A stretch of DNA of 64,000 bases, taken from positions 186,001-250,000 of the forward strand of contig JAEXRH010000015.1 in the NCBI GenBank assembly GCA_023438065.1, given 5' to 3'. Under the pieces are notes generated by a model. The model was not told where the DNA came from. It did no database searches and saw only the letters and a program-made list of their open reading frames with translations. This document shows positions 8,591 to 17,668 of this stretch, piece by piece; positions within the stretch are counted from its first letter, which is position 1; each line of letters begins with the position of its first letter. Source of the stretch: Spirochaetota bacterium. GTDB lineage: Bacteria > Spirochaetota > Spirochaetia > Treponematales > Treponemataceae. Both the position numbers and the translations under genes were made by a program.

Positions 8591-10900
8591 ATGACTTCGA
8601 CCCACAGGCTTCTCGCCATTTCCCTTTTCATATCGGCCCTTCTCCCGTTTCGCGCGCTCGCCGACGAACCCTTCCTCGTCGGCGCCGACTCAGGTCTCTA
8701 CACGGTCTCGTCCTCGGGCACATCGCTCCTTTGGAGCAAGAACGAGATCCGCAAGATCGTGCGCGCCGGAAACGTCTGGTACTTCCTGACCGGCGGCGGG
8801 GTTTTCGCGAGCTCGAGTCTCTCGGTTTTCGAGGAACGCAACGCGGGGCTTCCCGTCAAGGTCATCAAGATTCCCTCGCAGGGATCGAAGAACTTCGCGC
8901 GCGAGGTCCAGGAACTCAAGGACCTCGAGGCGAGTCCCGACGACCCGAACGTCCTCATCACCGCGACCAAGGACGCGGTCTACGTCACCCGCGACGGAGG
9001 AAGGACGTGGAAAAACGTCGGGATCAGCGCGGCTACCGCGGGGGTCAAGGCCGTCGCGATCCTCAACCTGCCCGATTCCTCGGGAAGACCGGCGCTCACC
9101 GCGCTCATGTCCCACCCGATCTTCGGCGTCTCCTGGCGAAACCTCGACGACCCGAAGGGAGCCTGGGCCGATCTCAACGACGGTCTCGAGCGCGTGCCCT
9201 CGATCAAGTGGCCCGACGAGGTCGCGGACCTCAGCGCGGCGAAGCGCGGCGGACAGACGGTCCTTCTCGCCTCGCAGACCTTCATGCCCCGGATCTATCG
9301 CCTCGACTGGAAGGCGAAACGCTTCGTCGGGGTATGGGCGGGAACCAATCCCGTCGACACCGTGGAATCACTCTCCCCGACCGACGCTTCGGTCGTGTTC
9401 GCGGGTCCCTACGGCGTCCGCGAGGTTCCCCTCAACCTCGCCGCGGCCTCCGCGACCGGAAGCCCGGCTTCCGCGGCGACCTCCTTCACGGTATCCCTTC
9501 CCGCGCAAAACCCGACGGCACAGGTCCTTTCCGACTGGGCTCCGCGGCTCTCGTCGGTTCCCGCGAAGGTCCTTTCGACATGGATCCCGGCGAACCTCAC
9601 GAAGGGACGGGGAAGCCTCGCGCTTTCCGAGCTTTGGCTGCTCTCCCCGGGAACGAGGGGTACCCCGTACTCGACGGCCGCGACGAGGCGAAAGGGGAAC
9701 TACATCCCGGTCCATCAGGTGACGACGGATTCGGGCTACGACCGGCATCTCAAGACCCTTCGCGACAACGGGCTCAACATGCTCGTCGTCGACATGAAGG
9801 ACGATTACGGAACCCTCCGCTACGACGCGAGGGACCCGCTCGTGCTCGCCAAGGGCAAGACGGGCAAGGGCATCGCGCTCGAGCCGTTCGTGGCGAAGGC
9901 GAAGGCGAACGGGATCTACCTCGTCGCGCGCATCGTCGTTTTCAAGGACCGCTCCCTCGCGCAATGGGGCGGCGGCAGGTACGCCGTGTGGGACGCGAAA
10001 GCGCAAAAGCCCTGGCAGGGTTACGAGTGGATCACGGTAAAGACGGAGCCCGCGGCCACGGAAGCGGCGGCTGACGCGCCTAAAGCCCCGGCGATCGGCG
10101 GCGGGGCCCCGGCGATCGCGGCGACGACGGGCGCGGCGGCGCAGGCGGGAGCGGGACAGAAACCCGCGGCAAGCGCGACGGAAACGGTCAAGAAACTCTA
10201 TGACGAATACTGGGTCGACCCCTATTGCGAGGAAGTCTGGGAATACGACGTCGCGATCGCGAAGGAACTCATCGCGCGCGGCTTCGACGAGATACAGTTC
10301 GACTACATCCGCTTCCCCACCGACGGCGAGAACCTTTCCGAGGCGAGCTACCGTTGGCAGGACCCCGGGATGGACAAGGAGAGCGCGCTCATGTCCTTCC
10401 TCTCGTACGCGCGGCGCGAGATCAAGGCGCCTATCTCGATCGACATCTACGGCGCGAACGGCTGGTACCGGACGGGCGCGCGTACCGGGCAGGACGTCGA
10501 GCTCATCGCGCGCTACGTCGACGTCATCTGCCCGATGTTCTATCCGAGCCATTTCGAGCAGGGCTTCCTCGCCCAGGCGCCCGCGGCCGAGCGGCCCTAC
10601 CGCATCTACTATTACGGCTCGTACCGAAACGCGATCATCGCCCGCAACCACGTCATCGTCCGGCCCTGGGCCCAGGCGTTCTACCTCAACGTCTCTTACG
10701 ATCGCGCCTGGTACGGTCCCGATTACGTCCAGCGCCAGATATTCGGGGCGAGGGACTCGATAAACGAGGGTTACACCTACTGGAACAACAGCGGGCGCTA
10801 CGAGGATCTCCGGCCGGACGTCGGGGTCTCCGATCCCTACCCCTGGCAGGCGCCTGAGGCCGCGTTCGGCCTGATCGGGCCGATTTTCGGAACGAAGTGA
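8591..10900 (+). CDS. Exported DUF4015 (putative glycoside-hydrolase-fold) protein with beta-propeller N-terminus
   Basis: 769 residues. A signal peptide (LLAISLFISALLPFRALA, cleavage near residue 24) precedes a domain of about 320 residues containing a BNR/Asp-box (TRDGGRTW) and several YxxDW-type strands, consistent with a beta-propeller. From about residue 350 a DUF4015 domain follows (GNYIPVHQVT, LVVDMKDDYGTLRYD, FDEIQFDYIRFPTDG, SIDIYGANGWY), a TIM-barrel-like family thought to be related to glycoside hydrolases. A low-complexity Ala/Pro/Gly insertion (about residues 493-527) splits that domain. It is presumably periplasmic or surface-located; the substrate is unknown. A weak TACTGT -10 lies 10 bases before the ATG. 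The PAP2 phosphatase gene follows after 6 bases with an internal Shine-Dalgarno, so the pair is likely one operon. Confidence 0.75.
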   Translation: MTSTHRLLAISLFISALLPFRALADEPFLVGADSGLYTVSSSGTSLLWSKNEIRKIVRAGNVWYFLTGGGVFASSSLSVFEERNAGLPVKVIKIPSQGSKNFAREVQELKDLEASPDDPNVLITATKDAVYVTRDGGRTWKNVGISAATAGVKAVAILNLPDSSGRPALTALMSHPIFGVSWRNLDDPKGAWADLNDGLERVPSIKWPDEVADLSAAKRGGQTVLLASQTFMPRIYRLDWKAKRFVGVWAGTNPVDTVESLSPTDASVVFAGPYGVREVPLNLAAASATGSPASAATSFTVSLPAQNPTAQVLSDWAPRLSSVPAKVLSTWIPANLTKGRGSLALSELWLLSPGTRGTPYSTAATRRKGNYIPVHQVTTDSGYDRHLKTLRDNGLNMLVVDMKDDYGTLRYDARDPLVLAKGKTGKGIALEPFVAKAKANGIYLVARIVVFKDRSLAQWGGGRYAVWDAKAQKPWQGYEWITVKTEPAATEAAADAPKAPAIGGGAPAIAATTGAAAQAGAGQKPAASATETVKKLYDEYWVDPYCEEVWEYDVAIAKELIARGFDEIQFDYIRFPTDGENLSEASYRWQDPGMDKESALMSFLSYARREIKAPISIDIYGANGWYRTGARTGQDVELIARYVDVICPMFYPSHFEQGFLAQAPAAERPYRIYYYGSYRNAIIARNHVIVRPWAQAFYLNVSYDRAWYGPDYVQRQIFGARDSINEGYTYWNNSGRYEDLRPDVGVSDPYPWQAPEAAFGLIGPIFGTK

Positions 10901-10906
10901 GGTTTC

Positions 10907-11974
10907 ATGATGTATGAGCTTTCCGCCGCCGCCCAAGCGGCTTCCGTTCCCTTCGAGGCGATTCTCGCCTGGGGCCTCGCGGTAATCCGCGCGCTTCAAG
11001 CCCACTCGAGCCCGGCGCTCACCCTCGCCGCGCGCGCGATAACCTTCCTCGGCGAGCCCTGGCCCTATCTCGCGATCCTGCCATTCGTATTCTGGTGCGT
11101 TGACGAACGGCGCGGGTTCAGGCTCGCGGCCTCGGTCGTGGTCGCGACCGGCGTGGTGAACGCGTTCAAGGTCGGCCTCTCGGTGCCGCGCCCGGGAACG
11201 CTCGACCCGACCGTCCAGCTCGTCACGCCGCCCGATCCCTGGTCAACGCCCTCGGGCCACTCCGCGGGCGCGGCGACCCTCTGGCCTATCCTCGCGCTCG
11301 GGTCCCGCCCCGCGGGCAAGGGCCGCGCGGGAGCGCTCGCCGTCGCGCTCGGCATTCCCTTCCTCGTGGGCGTGAGCCGGGTGTATCTCGGCGTTCATTA
11401 CCCGACGGACGTGCTTTTCGGCTGGGCGATCGGCGCGACCGTGTCCCTCCTGGCGCTCGTCGGGATCCCGGCCCTCGTCCGGACGCCGCTTTTCGCGCGA
11501 TCGGTCGATCCCGAGGCGCGGGGTTTCCTCGCCGGGCTTCGCCGGTCGCTCGAGGCGCATCGCGAGGCGACCGGACGCTCGGCGCGGTCGTTCAAGCTCC
11601 TCGCCGCCGCGGTCGTCGCCTTCGCGCTCAACGCCGCGTGTCCGGAGGACAGCTCGATGGGCGGGGCGTTTTTCGGCCTCGCGGTCGGGTACATCCTCCT
11701 CGCCGACCGAAAGGAATCCCCGACCGGGCAACCGAAGCGCTTCTCGGCGAAAGAAGGCGGTCTCGCGCGAAAGGCCGGGCGCCTCGCGCTCGGGCTCGCC
11801 GTCCTTGCCTTGCTCTACGTCGGCCTCAAACGAGTCCTTCCCGGGGTTTCGAGCCCGTATTACATCCTCGCGCGCTTTCTCCGGTACGCCCTTCTCGGGC
11901 TCTGGGCGAGCTGGGGAGCCCCGCTCGCCTTCCTGAAGCTCGGCCTCGCCGGCAGGGCGAAACCGGCCGAATAG
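10907..11974 (+). CDS. PAP2-family membrane phosphatase
   Basis: 355 residues with seven to nine hydrophobic segments. The three catalytic signatures of the type 2 phosphatidic acid phosphatase family are present: KVGLSVPRP, the PSGH motif in STPSGHSAGAA, and SRVYLGVHYPTD. These enzymes remove phosphate from lipid phosphates or lipid pyrophosphates on the outer face of the inner membrane. The C-terminal third (about 200-355) is an additional hydrophobic extension not required for catalysis. Two consecutive ATG codons form the start; gaggttt upstream is a modest Shine-Dalgarno. A second, unrelated undecaprenyl-diphosphatase (uppP) is encoded at 25.6 kb, so this one could act on the same carrier, on phosphatidylglycerophosphate, or on a glycolipid. 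Confidence 0.82.
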   Translation: MMYELSAAAQAASVPFEAILAWGLAVIRALQAHSSPALTLAARAITFLGEPWPYLAILPFVFWCVDERRGFRLAASVVVATGVVNAFKVGLSVPRPGTLDPTVQLVTPPDPWSTPSGHSAGAATLWPILALGSRPAGKGRAGALAVALGIPFLVGVSRVYLGVHYPTDVLFGWAIGATVSLLALVGIPALVRTPLFARSVDPEARGFLAGLRRSLEAHREATGRSARSFKLLAAAVVAFALNAACPEDSSMGGAFFGLAVGYILLADRKESPTGQPKRFSAKEGGLARKAGRLALGLAVLALLYVGLKRVLPGVSSPYYILARFLRYALLGLWASWGAPLAFLKLGLAGRAKPAE

Positions 11975-11984
11975 ACGAATCCGG

Positions 11985-12848
11985 TTACTTCCTCGAGGCT
12001 ATGAACCGGTCAATGACCGCGCGAAGCTCGCTTTGGGTGTCCGCGTAACGGAGCACGGCGTCGAGATACCCCGCCGGCTCCCCGGTGTCGAGCCGCTCGC
12101 CGGCGGTCGGGCAATACACGACCTTCCCCGCGTCCATGAGCTTGTTGAGGGCGTAAATATGAAAGTACTCTCCCGCTTCCCTTCCCGCCCGCTCGGCGTC
12201 CGCGAGATGGATACGCCAACCTTCCTCGAGAAGACCGAAGAACTCCGGGGTATAGAGATACCGGCCGATAGATACCTCATGGCTCGGCTCGCTCCCCGGG
12301 GCGGGCTTCTCCACGATCCCGGTCACGTGCCTGCCGTCCTTCCCGATCGAGAGAACCCCGTAGCGGGACACGTCCCCCGGCTCGGTGATCGAGGCCATGA
12401 CGGAACAGCCGGTTTCCCGATATGCCGCGACAAGCTGGGCCGCGAGCGGGACGGACCCCATATGGAGGTCGTCCGGATACGCCACGACGCACGCGTCGTT
12501 TCCGACCCAGGACTTCACCTGAAGGAGGGCATGCCCGGTCCCCATCATCCGCTGTTGCCTGACGAAGGCGATATTCGCCTTTCCGGGGGCGATGGCCGCG
12601 AGCTGACGGGCTTTCCCCTCGCGCTCGAATACCCCTTCAAGCTCCACCTCGCGGTCGAAGTAGTCCTCGAGCACTTTTTTCCGGCGCGATGATATGATGA
12701 CGATGTCGGTTATCCCCGAGGCGACGAATTCGTCCACGATGAACTGGATGGAGGGGACGTTGACGAGGGGGATCATCTCCTTCGGGATGGTCTTGGTGAC
12801 CGGCAAGAAACGGGTGCCGTACCCTGCTGCGACGATTATTCCTTTCAT
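11985..12848 (-). CDS. galU: UTP-glucose-1-phosphate uridylyltransferase
   Basis: 287 residues, normal GalU length. The nucleotidyltransferase loop AAGYGTRFLPVTKTIPKEM opens the protein, followed by VRQQRMMGTGHAL, VAYPDDLH (metal-binding Asp) and VEKPAPG (sugar-binding Glu-Lys-Pro). It makes UDP-glucose from UTP and glucose 1-phosphate for glycolipid and polysaccharide synthesis in the cytoplasm. The gene stands alone, convergent with the PAP2 gene and divergent from the GGDEF-EAL sensor. Its promoter is TTGACA-18-TACACT ending 6 nt before the ATG, so its mRNA is predicted to be leaderless. Other sugar-nucleotide pyrophosphorylases are less likely given the KTIPKEM and EKP motifs. Confidence 0.92.
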   Translation of the reverse strand: MKGIIVAAGYGTRFLPVTKTIPKEMIPLVNVPSIQFIVDEFVASGITDIVIISSRRKKVLEDYFDREVELEGVFEREGKARQLAAIAPGKANIAFVRQQRMMGTGHALLQVKSWVGNDACVVAYPDDLHMGSVPLAAQLVAAYRETGCSVMASITEPGDVSRYGVLSIGKDGRHVTGIVEKPAPGSEPSHEVSIGRYLYTPEFFGLLEEGWRIHLADAERAGREAGEYFHIYALNKLMDAGKVVYCPTAGERLDTGEPAGYLDAVLRYADTQSELRAVIDRFIASRK

Positions 12849-12854
12849 GGGCTC

Positions 12855-12884
12855 AGTGTACCCGCTCGGGAATCATACTGTCAA
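12855..12884 (-). promoter_or_regulatory. Leaderless promoter of galU
   Basis: Minus strand consensus TTGACA (12884-12879), 18-bp spacer, TACACT (12860-12855), 6 nt to the ATG at 12848. No Shine-Dalgarno. Confidence 0.7.
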
Positions 12885-12921
12885 AGCCCGCACTTGACGG
12901 CGGCGCGATTCCGGCTGAAAA

Positions 12922-12950
12922 TTGAGGGTAGGACAACCCTATCATATAAA
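12922..12950 (+). promoter_or_regulatory. Promoter of the GGDEF-EAL sensor gene
   Basis: TTGAGG (12922-12927), 17-bp spacer, TATAAA (12945-12950). The start codon at 12970 leaves room for a leader of about 12 nt that carries an aggaggg Shine-Dalgarno. Confidence 0.5.
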
Positions 12951-12969
12951 ATACCGTCCAGGAGGGCCC

Positions 12970-15381
12970 ATGCGAGGCCGTTTGCTGAACTTTTTGCTCC
13001 TAACCTGCGCGCTCGCCGCCGCCCATCCCCTTGATGGCTTGAAAATCGTGTATCCCAAGATACTCCTGATCAATTCCTATAATCCCGAATTCGCCTGGAC
13101 AAGGGATCAATACCAGGGAATCATGCAACGCCTCGAGACGCTCAATCGGGAATACCTCGTCTATACCGAGTATCTCGACTGGAAGCGAAGTCCGACCAAA
13201 AAAAACCTCGACATCATGTACGATTTATGCCGGAACAAGTATACGGGAAAGGATATCGACCTCATCATCACCACGGATGACGAGGCGCTTCGGTTCGCCC
13301 TCGACCACCGAAAGGAGCTTTTCTCCGACGCCCCGATCGTGTTCGCCGGAGTCTATCGCGAATCCGCTGAGATATTGCTTCGGGACAAGGATCGCGTCAC
13401 GGGCGTATTTCAGGACATGGACATCGAGGCGACCGTCAAATGCGCCATCCGCATCAACCCGAAAATCAATCGCGCCTACGTCCTCAACGAGAAAACGGAA
13501 TCCGGGATGCAGACCGAGGAACTCTCGCGCAGGGCGATCGCCCGACTCCTGCCGAACATCCCGATCTATTCCCTCAGCGATCATTCCCTTGAGGAAGTCG
13601 AGACGATCGTCCCGACCCTCGACAAGGACAGCCTGTTCATCATCGGCTCCTACTCGATCGAGAAGAACGGTCAAACCTTTACGACCGAGAAACTCACCTC
13701 CCGTATCAGCAAGGTAAGCGCGGTCCCGGTCTACCCGCTTTTCATGCATACCTTCGGCGGAGGCTCGCTCGGCGGCATCATGATCAGCGGGATCCTCCAC
13801 GGCGAGAACGCGGGAAACCTCGCGGTACGCTATCTCGACGGGGAATCGTTCGACACCCTTTCCCCCCTGGGGCAAACGAGCTTCGTCACCGCGTTCGATT
13901 ATTCCGCGCTCAAGCGCTTCGGCATTCCGCTCTGGTCGATTCCCAAGGGCGCGACGATGATCAACCGGGATCCCCCGTTTTTCATCCGGTACAAGGCGGA
14001 GTCGCTCTTTATCCTCGCGATCTTCGTCCTCCTCGTCGGCGCGGTGCAGCTGCTCCTGCTCCTCAACCGGCAATCGCGCGACCTCGCGCTCACCGACCAG
14101 CTCACTGGCCTCCCAAACCGTTCCGCGGTTTTAAGGATCGCGGAACGCATGATCCGCTCGACCGAGCGATGGAACAAATGCGGAGTCATGTTCATCGACA
14201 TCGACAACTTCAAGTTCATCAACGATACCTTCGGCCACGAGACGGGCGACCAGGTGCTTCTCTTCGTCTCGGAAACCCTTCGGTCGATCCTGACCGACAA
14301 CATGAAGATCGCGCGGTTCGGCGGGGACGAATTCCTCATCATCCTCGAGAACACCTCCTACGACCGCATCGAGGCTTTCGCCCAGTATCTCCACGCGACC
14401 CTCGCCAACAAGACGGTCATAGCGGGCGTCGAGCTCTACCTGACGATTAGCTCGGGAATTTCCGTCTACCCGGATCACGGGCTCCACTTCAGCGAACTCT
14501 ACAAAAACGCCGACGCCGCGATGTTCAAGGCGAAGTCCGCCGGGAAAACGCGTTTCATGTTCTACAACAACTCCATGTACCAGGAGCTCAAGCGGCGGAT
14601 GGACCTCGACGCTGCCATGCACTCGGCCATCGCGAACGGCGAGTTCAGCGTGACATACCAGCCGAAGATCAACCTCCGCAACGGCTATCTTGACGGAGTG
14701 GAGACGCTCGTCAGGTGGACGAGCCCGAAAGAGGGCACCATCTCCCCGACCGAGTTCATCCCGATCGCCGAGGATAACGGCCAGATCGTGGAGATAGGGC
14801 TTTTCGTCATGCGCTCGGCGGCGCGGTTCGTGAAGAAGGCGAGCGCGTTTCACGAGGGCAAGTTTTCCGTGTCGGTCAACGTTTCCGTCAGGCAGCTCAA
14901 CTCTCCCGGCTTCCTTCGCGAGCTCATCGATATCGTCAGGGACGAGGGCGTGGAACCGAGCCAGATCTCGCTCGAGATCACCGAATCGATACTCATCGAA
15001 TCCGTACGGGAGATCGCCGAGACGCTCAAGGTACTCCGCGAGGCGGGATTCGGCCTTTCCCTCGACGACTTCGGCAAGGGATACTCCTCGCTCACCTACC
15101 TGCGCAGGCTTCCGGTCAGCGAGGTGAAGATGGACAAGGCGTTCATCGACGACATGTTCGAGGACGAGCGAAGCCGAAGCTTCACGATCTCGATCATCCG
15201 CATCTGCCACGATCTCAACCTGACGGTCGTCGCGGAGGGAGTCGAGACCCGCGAGCAGGTCGACTTCCTCGTCGCGCACGGGTGCGATTTCATCCAGGGT
15301 TACTATTTCTCGAAACCCGAAAGCGAGGACCACATCATCTCGATAATGGACCGCAAGTTCCTCTCGGGCGGCGAGTTCTAG
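12970..15381 (+). CDS. Membrane sensor with ABC-substrate-binding-like, GGDEF and EAL domains
   Basis: 803 residues from the ATG preceded by aggaggg. A signal/anchor segment (LLNFLLLTCALAAA) leads into a periplasmic domain of about 300 residues (ILLINSYNPEFAWT, VFAGVYRESAEILL) resembling ABC_sub_bind type I binding proteins. A transmembrane helix at about 345-366 is followed by a canonical GGDEF domain (FGGDEF, 450-455; no RxxD inhibitory site) and an EAL domain starting ETLVR (578-582), with SVNVSVRQL, LEITESI, DDFGKGYSS and EVKMDKAF intact. So both cyclase and phosphodiesterase activity are possible, gated by an extracytoplasmic ligand. It is the second GGDEF-EAL protein in the window and the only one with membrane anchoring. 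Confidence 0.88.
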   Translation: MRGRLLNFLLLTCALAAAHPLDGLKIVYPKILLINSYNPEFAWTRDQYQGIMQRLETLNREYLVYTEYLDWKRSPTKKNLDIMYDLCRNKYTGKDIDLIITTDDEALRFALDHRKELFSDAPIVFAGVYRESAEILLRDKDRVTGVFQDMDIEATVKCAIRINPKINRAYVLNEKTESGMQTEELSRRAIARLLPNIPIYSLSDHSLEEVETIVPTLDKDSLFIIGSYSIEKNGQTFTTEKLTSRISKVSAVPVYPLFMHTFGGGSLGGIMISGILHGENAGNLAVRYLDGESFDTLSPLGQTSFVTAFDYSALKRFGIPLWSIPKGATMINRDPPFFIRYKAESLFILAIFVLLVGAVQLLLLLNRQSRDLALTDQLTGLPNRSAVLRIAERMIRSTERWNKCGVMFIDIDNFKFINDTFGHETGDQVLLFVSETLRSILTDNMKIARFGGDEFLIILENTSYDRIEAFAQYLHATLANKTVIAGVELYLTISSGISVYPDHGLHFSELYKNADAAMFKAKSAGKTRFMFYNNSMYQELKRRMDLDAAMHSAIANGEFSVTYQPKINLRNGYLDGVETLVRWTSPKEGTISPTEFIPIAEDNGQIVEIGLFVMRSAARFVKKASAFHEGKFSVSVNVSVRQLNSPGFLRELIDIVRDEGVEPSQISLEITESILIESVREIAETLKVLREAGFGLSLDDFGKGYSSLTYLRRLPVSEVKMDKAFIDDMFEDERSRSFTISIIRICHDLNLTVVAEGVETREQVDFLVAHGCDFIQGYYFSKPESEDHIISIMDRKFLSGGEF

Positions 15382-15389
15382 CCGATTCG

Positions 15390-15419
15390 TTGCCTCGAGC
15401 GATCCCTTCGGGGTATACT
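15390..15419 (+). promoter_or_regulatory. Leaderless promoter of mnmE
   Basis: TTGCCT (15390-15395), 18-bp spacer, TATACT (15414-15419), then 7 nt to the ATG at 15427; no Shine-Dalgarno. Confidence 0.65.
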
Positions 15420-15426
15420 CCGGATC

Positions 15427-16860
15427 ATGAGACCTTCCGAATACGACCTTGAGGACCCGATCGCGGCGATCGCGACGGCCCTCGTTCCCTCGGCGCTCGG
15501 CGTCGTGCGCGTCACGGGCAAGGGCGCGATCGAGCTCGTCGCGCGCGCCTTCTCGCGCCCTGACGCGCTCCTCGGCGCGGCCGGGGGAACCCTCGTCCAC
15601 GGATGGATTCTCGCTCCCGCGCGCCCGGGTGAACGCGAACGCGGCAGGGTCGACGAGGTCGTGCTTTCAGTCTTCCGGGCGCCCCGGAGCTTCACCGGGG
15701 AGGATTCGGTCGACGTCACCGGGCACGGCGGGATCGCGACCGTTCTCGCCGTCTATCGCGCGATAATCGCCCAAGGGGCGAGGCCGGCGGAGCGCGGCGA
15801 GTTCTCGCTGCGCGCGTTCGCGAACGGCAAGGCCGATCTCACGAAAAGCGAGGCGACGAGGGAGATCATCGAGGCCCAGACCGACGAGGCACGCTCCCGC
15901 GCGGCGCTCCGGCTCGCAGGCTCGCTCGCGGCCGAGATCTCGGGCGTCCGGGACGACATAGTCAGGGCGCTCGCCGCGATCGAGGCGGAAATCGAGTATC
16001 CCGAGGACGAGGAAACCACCGCAGGGGCCTTCGACGACGAGCTCGTCGCCCGCGCGCGCGCGCGGCTCAAGTCGCTCGAGTCGGCGTGGGCGGCGGAAAA
16101 GCTCTATCAGGACGGCGCGCGCGTCGTTCTCGCGGGGAAAACCAACGCGGGCAAGTCGAGCCTCTTCAACGCGCTCCTCAAGGAGGACCGCGCGATCGTC
16201 TCCGAGGTGCACGGCACGACCCGCGACTGGCTCGAGTCCCGCGCGGATTTTCTCGGCATTCCCGCGAGGGTGTTCGACACCGCGGGCTTGAGGGAGGCGG
16301 AGGACGCCATCGAGGCCGAGGGCATCGCGCGGTCTCGAACGCTCGCGGGGGAGGCGGACCTCGTGCTCTATCTCGTGGACGCGACGGAGGGTCTCTCCGC
16401 CGGGGATATCTCCTTCTTCTCGTCGAGAGCCTCCCGCGAGCCGCCGGTCATCCTCGTCTGGAACAAGTCCGACAAGCCGGGCGCGAAACCGGCGAGCGCC
16501 GCGGGCGCGGGGATCGACGCCGTCGCGGTGAGCGCGAAAAGCGGCGCGGGAATTTCGGCGCTCGTCGAGGCCGCGGCCCGGGTCTTGAAGGGAGAGTCGG
16601 GCGAGGAAGAGGCGGGGCGGCGGACGGCGGCGGGAGGGACGCGGCCGTGCGCGCCGGGAAGCGAGCGGCAAAAGGACGCGATTTGCCGGGCGCTCGGCTT
16701 TCTCGATCACGCGTCGGACGCGGCGAGGGAAGGCTTCCCGATGGACGCCGTGGCGCAGGATCTCGAGGACGCGCTTCTCGCGCTCGGGGAGATTACCGGG
16801 GAGACGACCTCCGCCGACATCCTCGACGCGGTCTTCTCGGGATTTTGCGTGGGTAAATGA
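15427..16860 (+). CDS. mnmE: tRNA modification GTPase MnmE
   Basis: 477 residues, near the usual 450-460. The N-terminal formyl-THF-binding domain (DPIAAIATALVPSALGVVRV, TGHGG, RPAERGEFSLRAFANGKADL) is followed by a helical domain and an inserted G domain with GKTNAGKSSLFNALL (G1), VHGTTRDWLE (G2), DTAGLRE (G3) and WNKSDKP (G4). The C-terminus FCVGK is the FC[I/V]GK motif whose Cys is needed for modification. With MnmG it installs the cnm5/cmnm5 group on U34 of certain tRNAs. MnmG is not in this window, although rsmG, often its neighbour, is at 31 kb. It is slightly longer because of a G/R-rich loop near residues 390-410. Confidence 0.95.
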   Translation: MRPSEYDLEDPIAAIATALVPSALGVVRVTGKGAIELVARAFSRPDALLGAAGGTLVHGWILAPARPGERERGRVDEVVLSVFRAPRSFTGEDSVDVTGHGGIATVLAVYRAIIAQGARPAERGEFSLRAFANGKADLTKSEATREIIEAQTDEARSRAALRLAGSLAAEISGVRDDIVRALAAIEAEIEYPEDEETTAGAFDDELVARARARLKSLESAWAAEKLYQDGARVVLAGKTNAGKSSLFNALLKEDRAIVSEVHGTTRDWLESRADFLGIPARVFDTAGLREAEDAIEAEGIARSRTLAGEADLVLYLVDATEGLSAGDISFFSSRASREPPVILVWNKSDKPGAKPASAAGAGIDAVAVSAKSGAGISALVEAAARVLKGESGEEEAGRRTAAGGTRPCAPGSERQKDAICRALGFLDHASDAAREGFPMDAVAQDLEDALLALGEITGETTSADILDAVFSGFCVGK

Positions 16861-16871
16861 GCGGGATCGCG

Positions 16872-16895
16872 GACGGGAACCCGCGCGTTCCCGTC
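16872..16895. terminator. Hairpin between convergent mnmE and the Rossmann-like gene
   Basis: A perfect 9-bp inverted repeat (gacgggaac / gttcccgtc) with a 6-nt loop. It touches the stop codon of the minus-strand gene (16894-16896). No T-run follows, as at other convergent junctions in this window. Confidence 0.45.
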
Positions 16896-17598
16896 AGATG
16901 ATGCCGAAGATGCCCCGGGCGCCGGCCTTTACCCATGCGCCCTGGGAGCGCGCGGGATTCTCCGCGTGAAGCCGCGCGGCGAGCCACTCGAGATTGAGCG
17001 CGTCGTCGACCGGGTCGAGACGGGCGAGGAAGGTCTGAAGGGCGGGATTGCCGGTCGAGCCGAAAGCGGCGGCGGTTTCCTCAGCGAGCGCGACGAACGC
17101 GCCGCGCGCGACCGCGACGACCGACTCTGCCGAGAACGGGAAGGTTCGCGCAGCCGATTCCCCGCGGGTTCCCGCGCTCCCGCCTTCGCTCTCGCGCACG
17201 GCCAGGGTCAGCCGGCCCCGTCCCTGGGCGACGAACAGGGACCCGATCTCGTGAACAAGCAGCAGATACCCCCGAACGAGCCGGTCGACGGAAACCGAGA
17301 GGGCCGATCCGTCGGCGCCGTCCGCCTGTCGCGCGAGCGCGCGAGGGTCGAACACGATTACCGCGTGATCGAGCCCGCGATGGGCGTTCTTGAGCGCGAC
17401 GGCGACCGTCCGCGCGGAAAGCGCCGAGGGGCGGTTCCACGCGACCACGGAAACGCCATCCCCGGGATCGTCGGCGAGCCCGGATTCGCCCGCGGCGCCC
17501 GACAGGAGCGAGACCGACCATCCCCGCGATCCGAGCGAGCGCGCGAGGGAAACCGCGAACGGAGCGGAGGCATCTGATATCATCACGGACATACTCAT
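16894..17598 (-). CDS. Degenerate Rossmann-fold (SDR-like) protein of unknown function
   Basis: 234 residues. I do not recognise a defined family. The opening strand-helix pattern (VMISDASAPFAVSLARSLGSRG), a mid-protein LDHAVIVFDP strand and a long helix with LVRGYLLLVHEIGSLFV resemble a short-chain dehydrogenase fold, but the glycine-rich TGxxxGxG loop is replaced by SDASAPFA and no YxxxK catalytic pair is present. So it is probably not an active dehydrogenase. The ATG at 17598 is favoured because TTGCGC-18-TATACT ends 9 nt before it. It follows the hybrid histidine kinase on the same strand, 70 bases downstream of that gene's stop, but with its own promoter. Confidence 0.5.
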   Translation of the reverse strand: MSMSVMISDASAPFAVSLARSLGSRGWSVSLLSGAAGESGLADDPGDGVSVVAWNRPSALSARTVAVALKNAHRGLDHAVIVFDPRALARQADGADGSALSVSVDRLVRGYLLLVHEIGSLFVAQGRGRLTLAVRESEGGSAGTRGESAARTFPFSAESVVAVARGAFVALAEETAAAFGSTGNPALQTFLARLDPVDDALNLEWLAARLHAENPARSQGAWVKAGARGIFGII

Positions 17599-17607
17599 GG
17601 GACGGTC

Positions 17608-17637
17608 AGTATAGCGATTACGCGCGCGGGAGCGCAA
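17608..17637 (-). promoter_or_regulatory. Leaderless promoter of the Rossmann-like gene
   Basis: Minus strand TTGCGC (17637-17632), 18-bp spacer, TATACT (17613-17608), 9 nt to the ATG at 17598. Confidence 0.6.
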
Positions 17638-17668
17638 GCCGGGACCGAAGGGTCGGCCCCTTTCGCGG

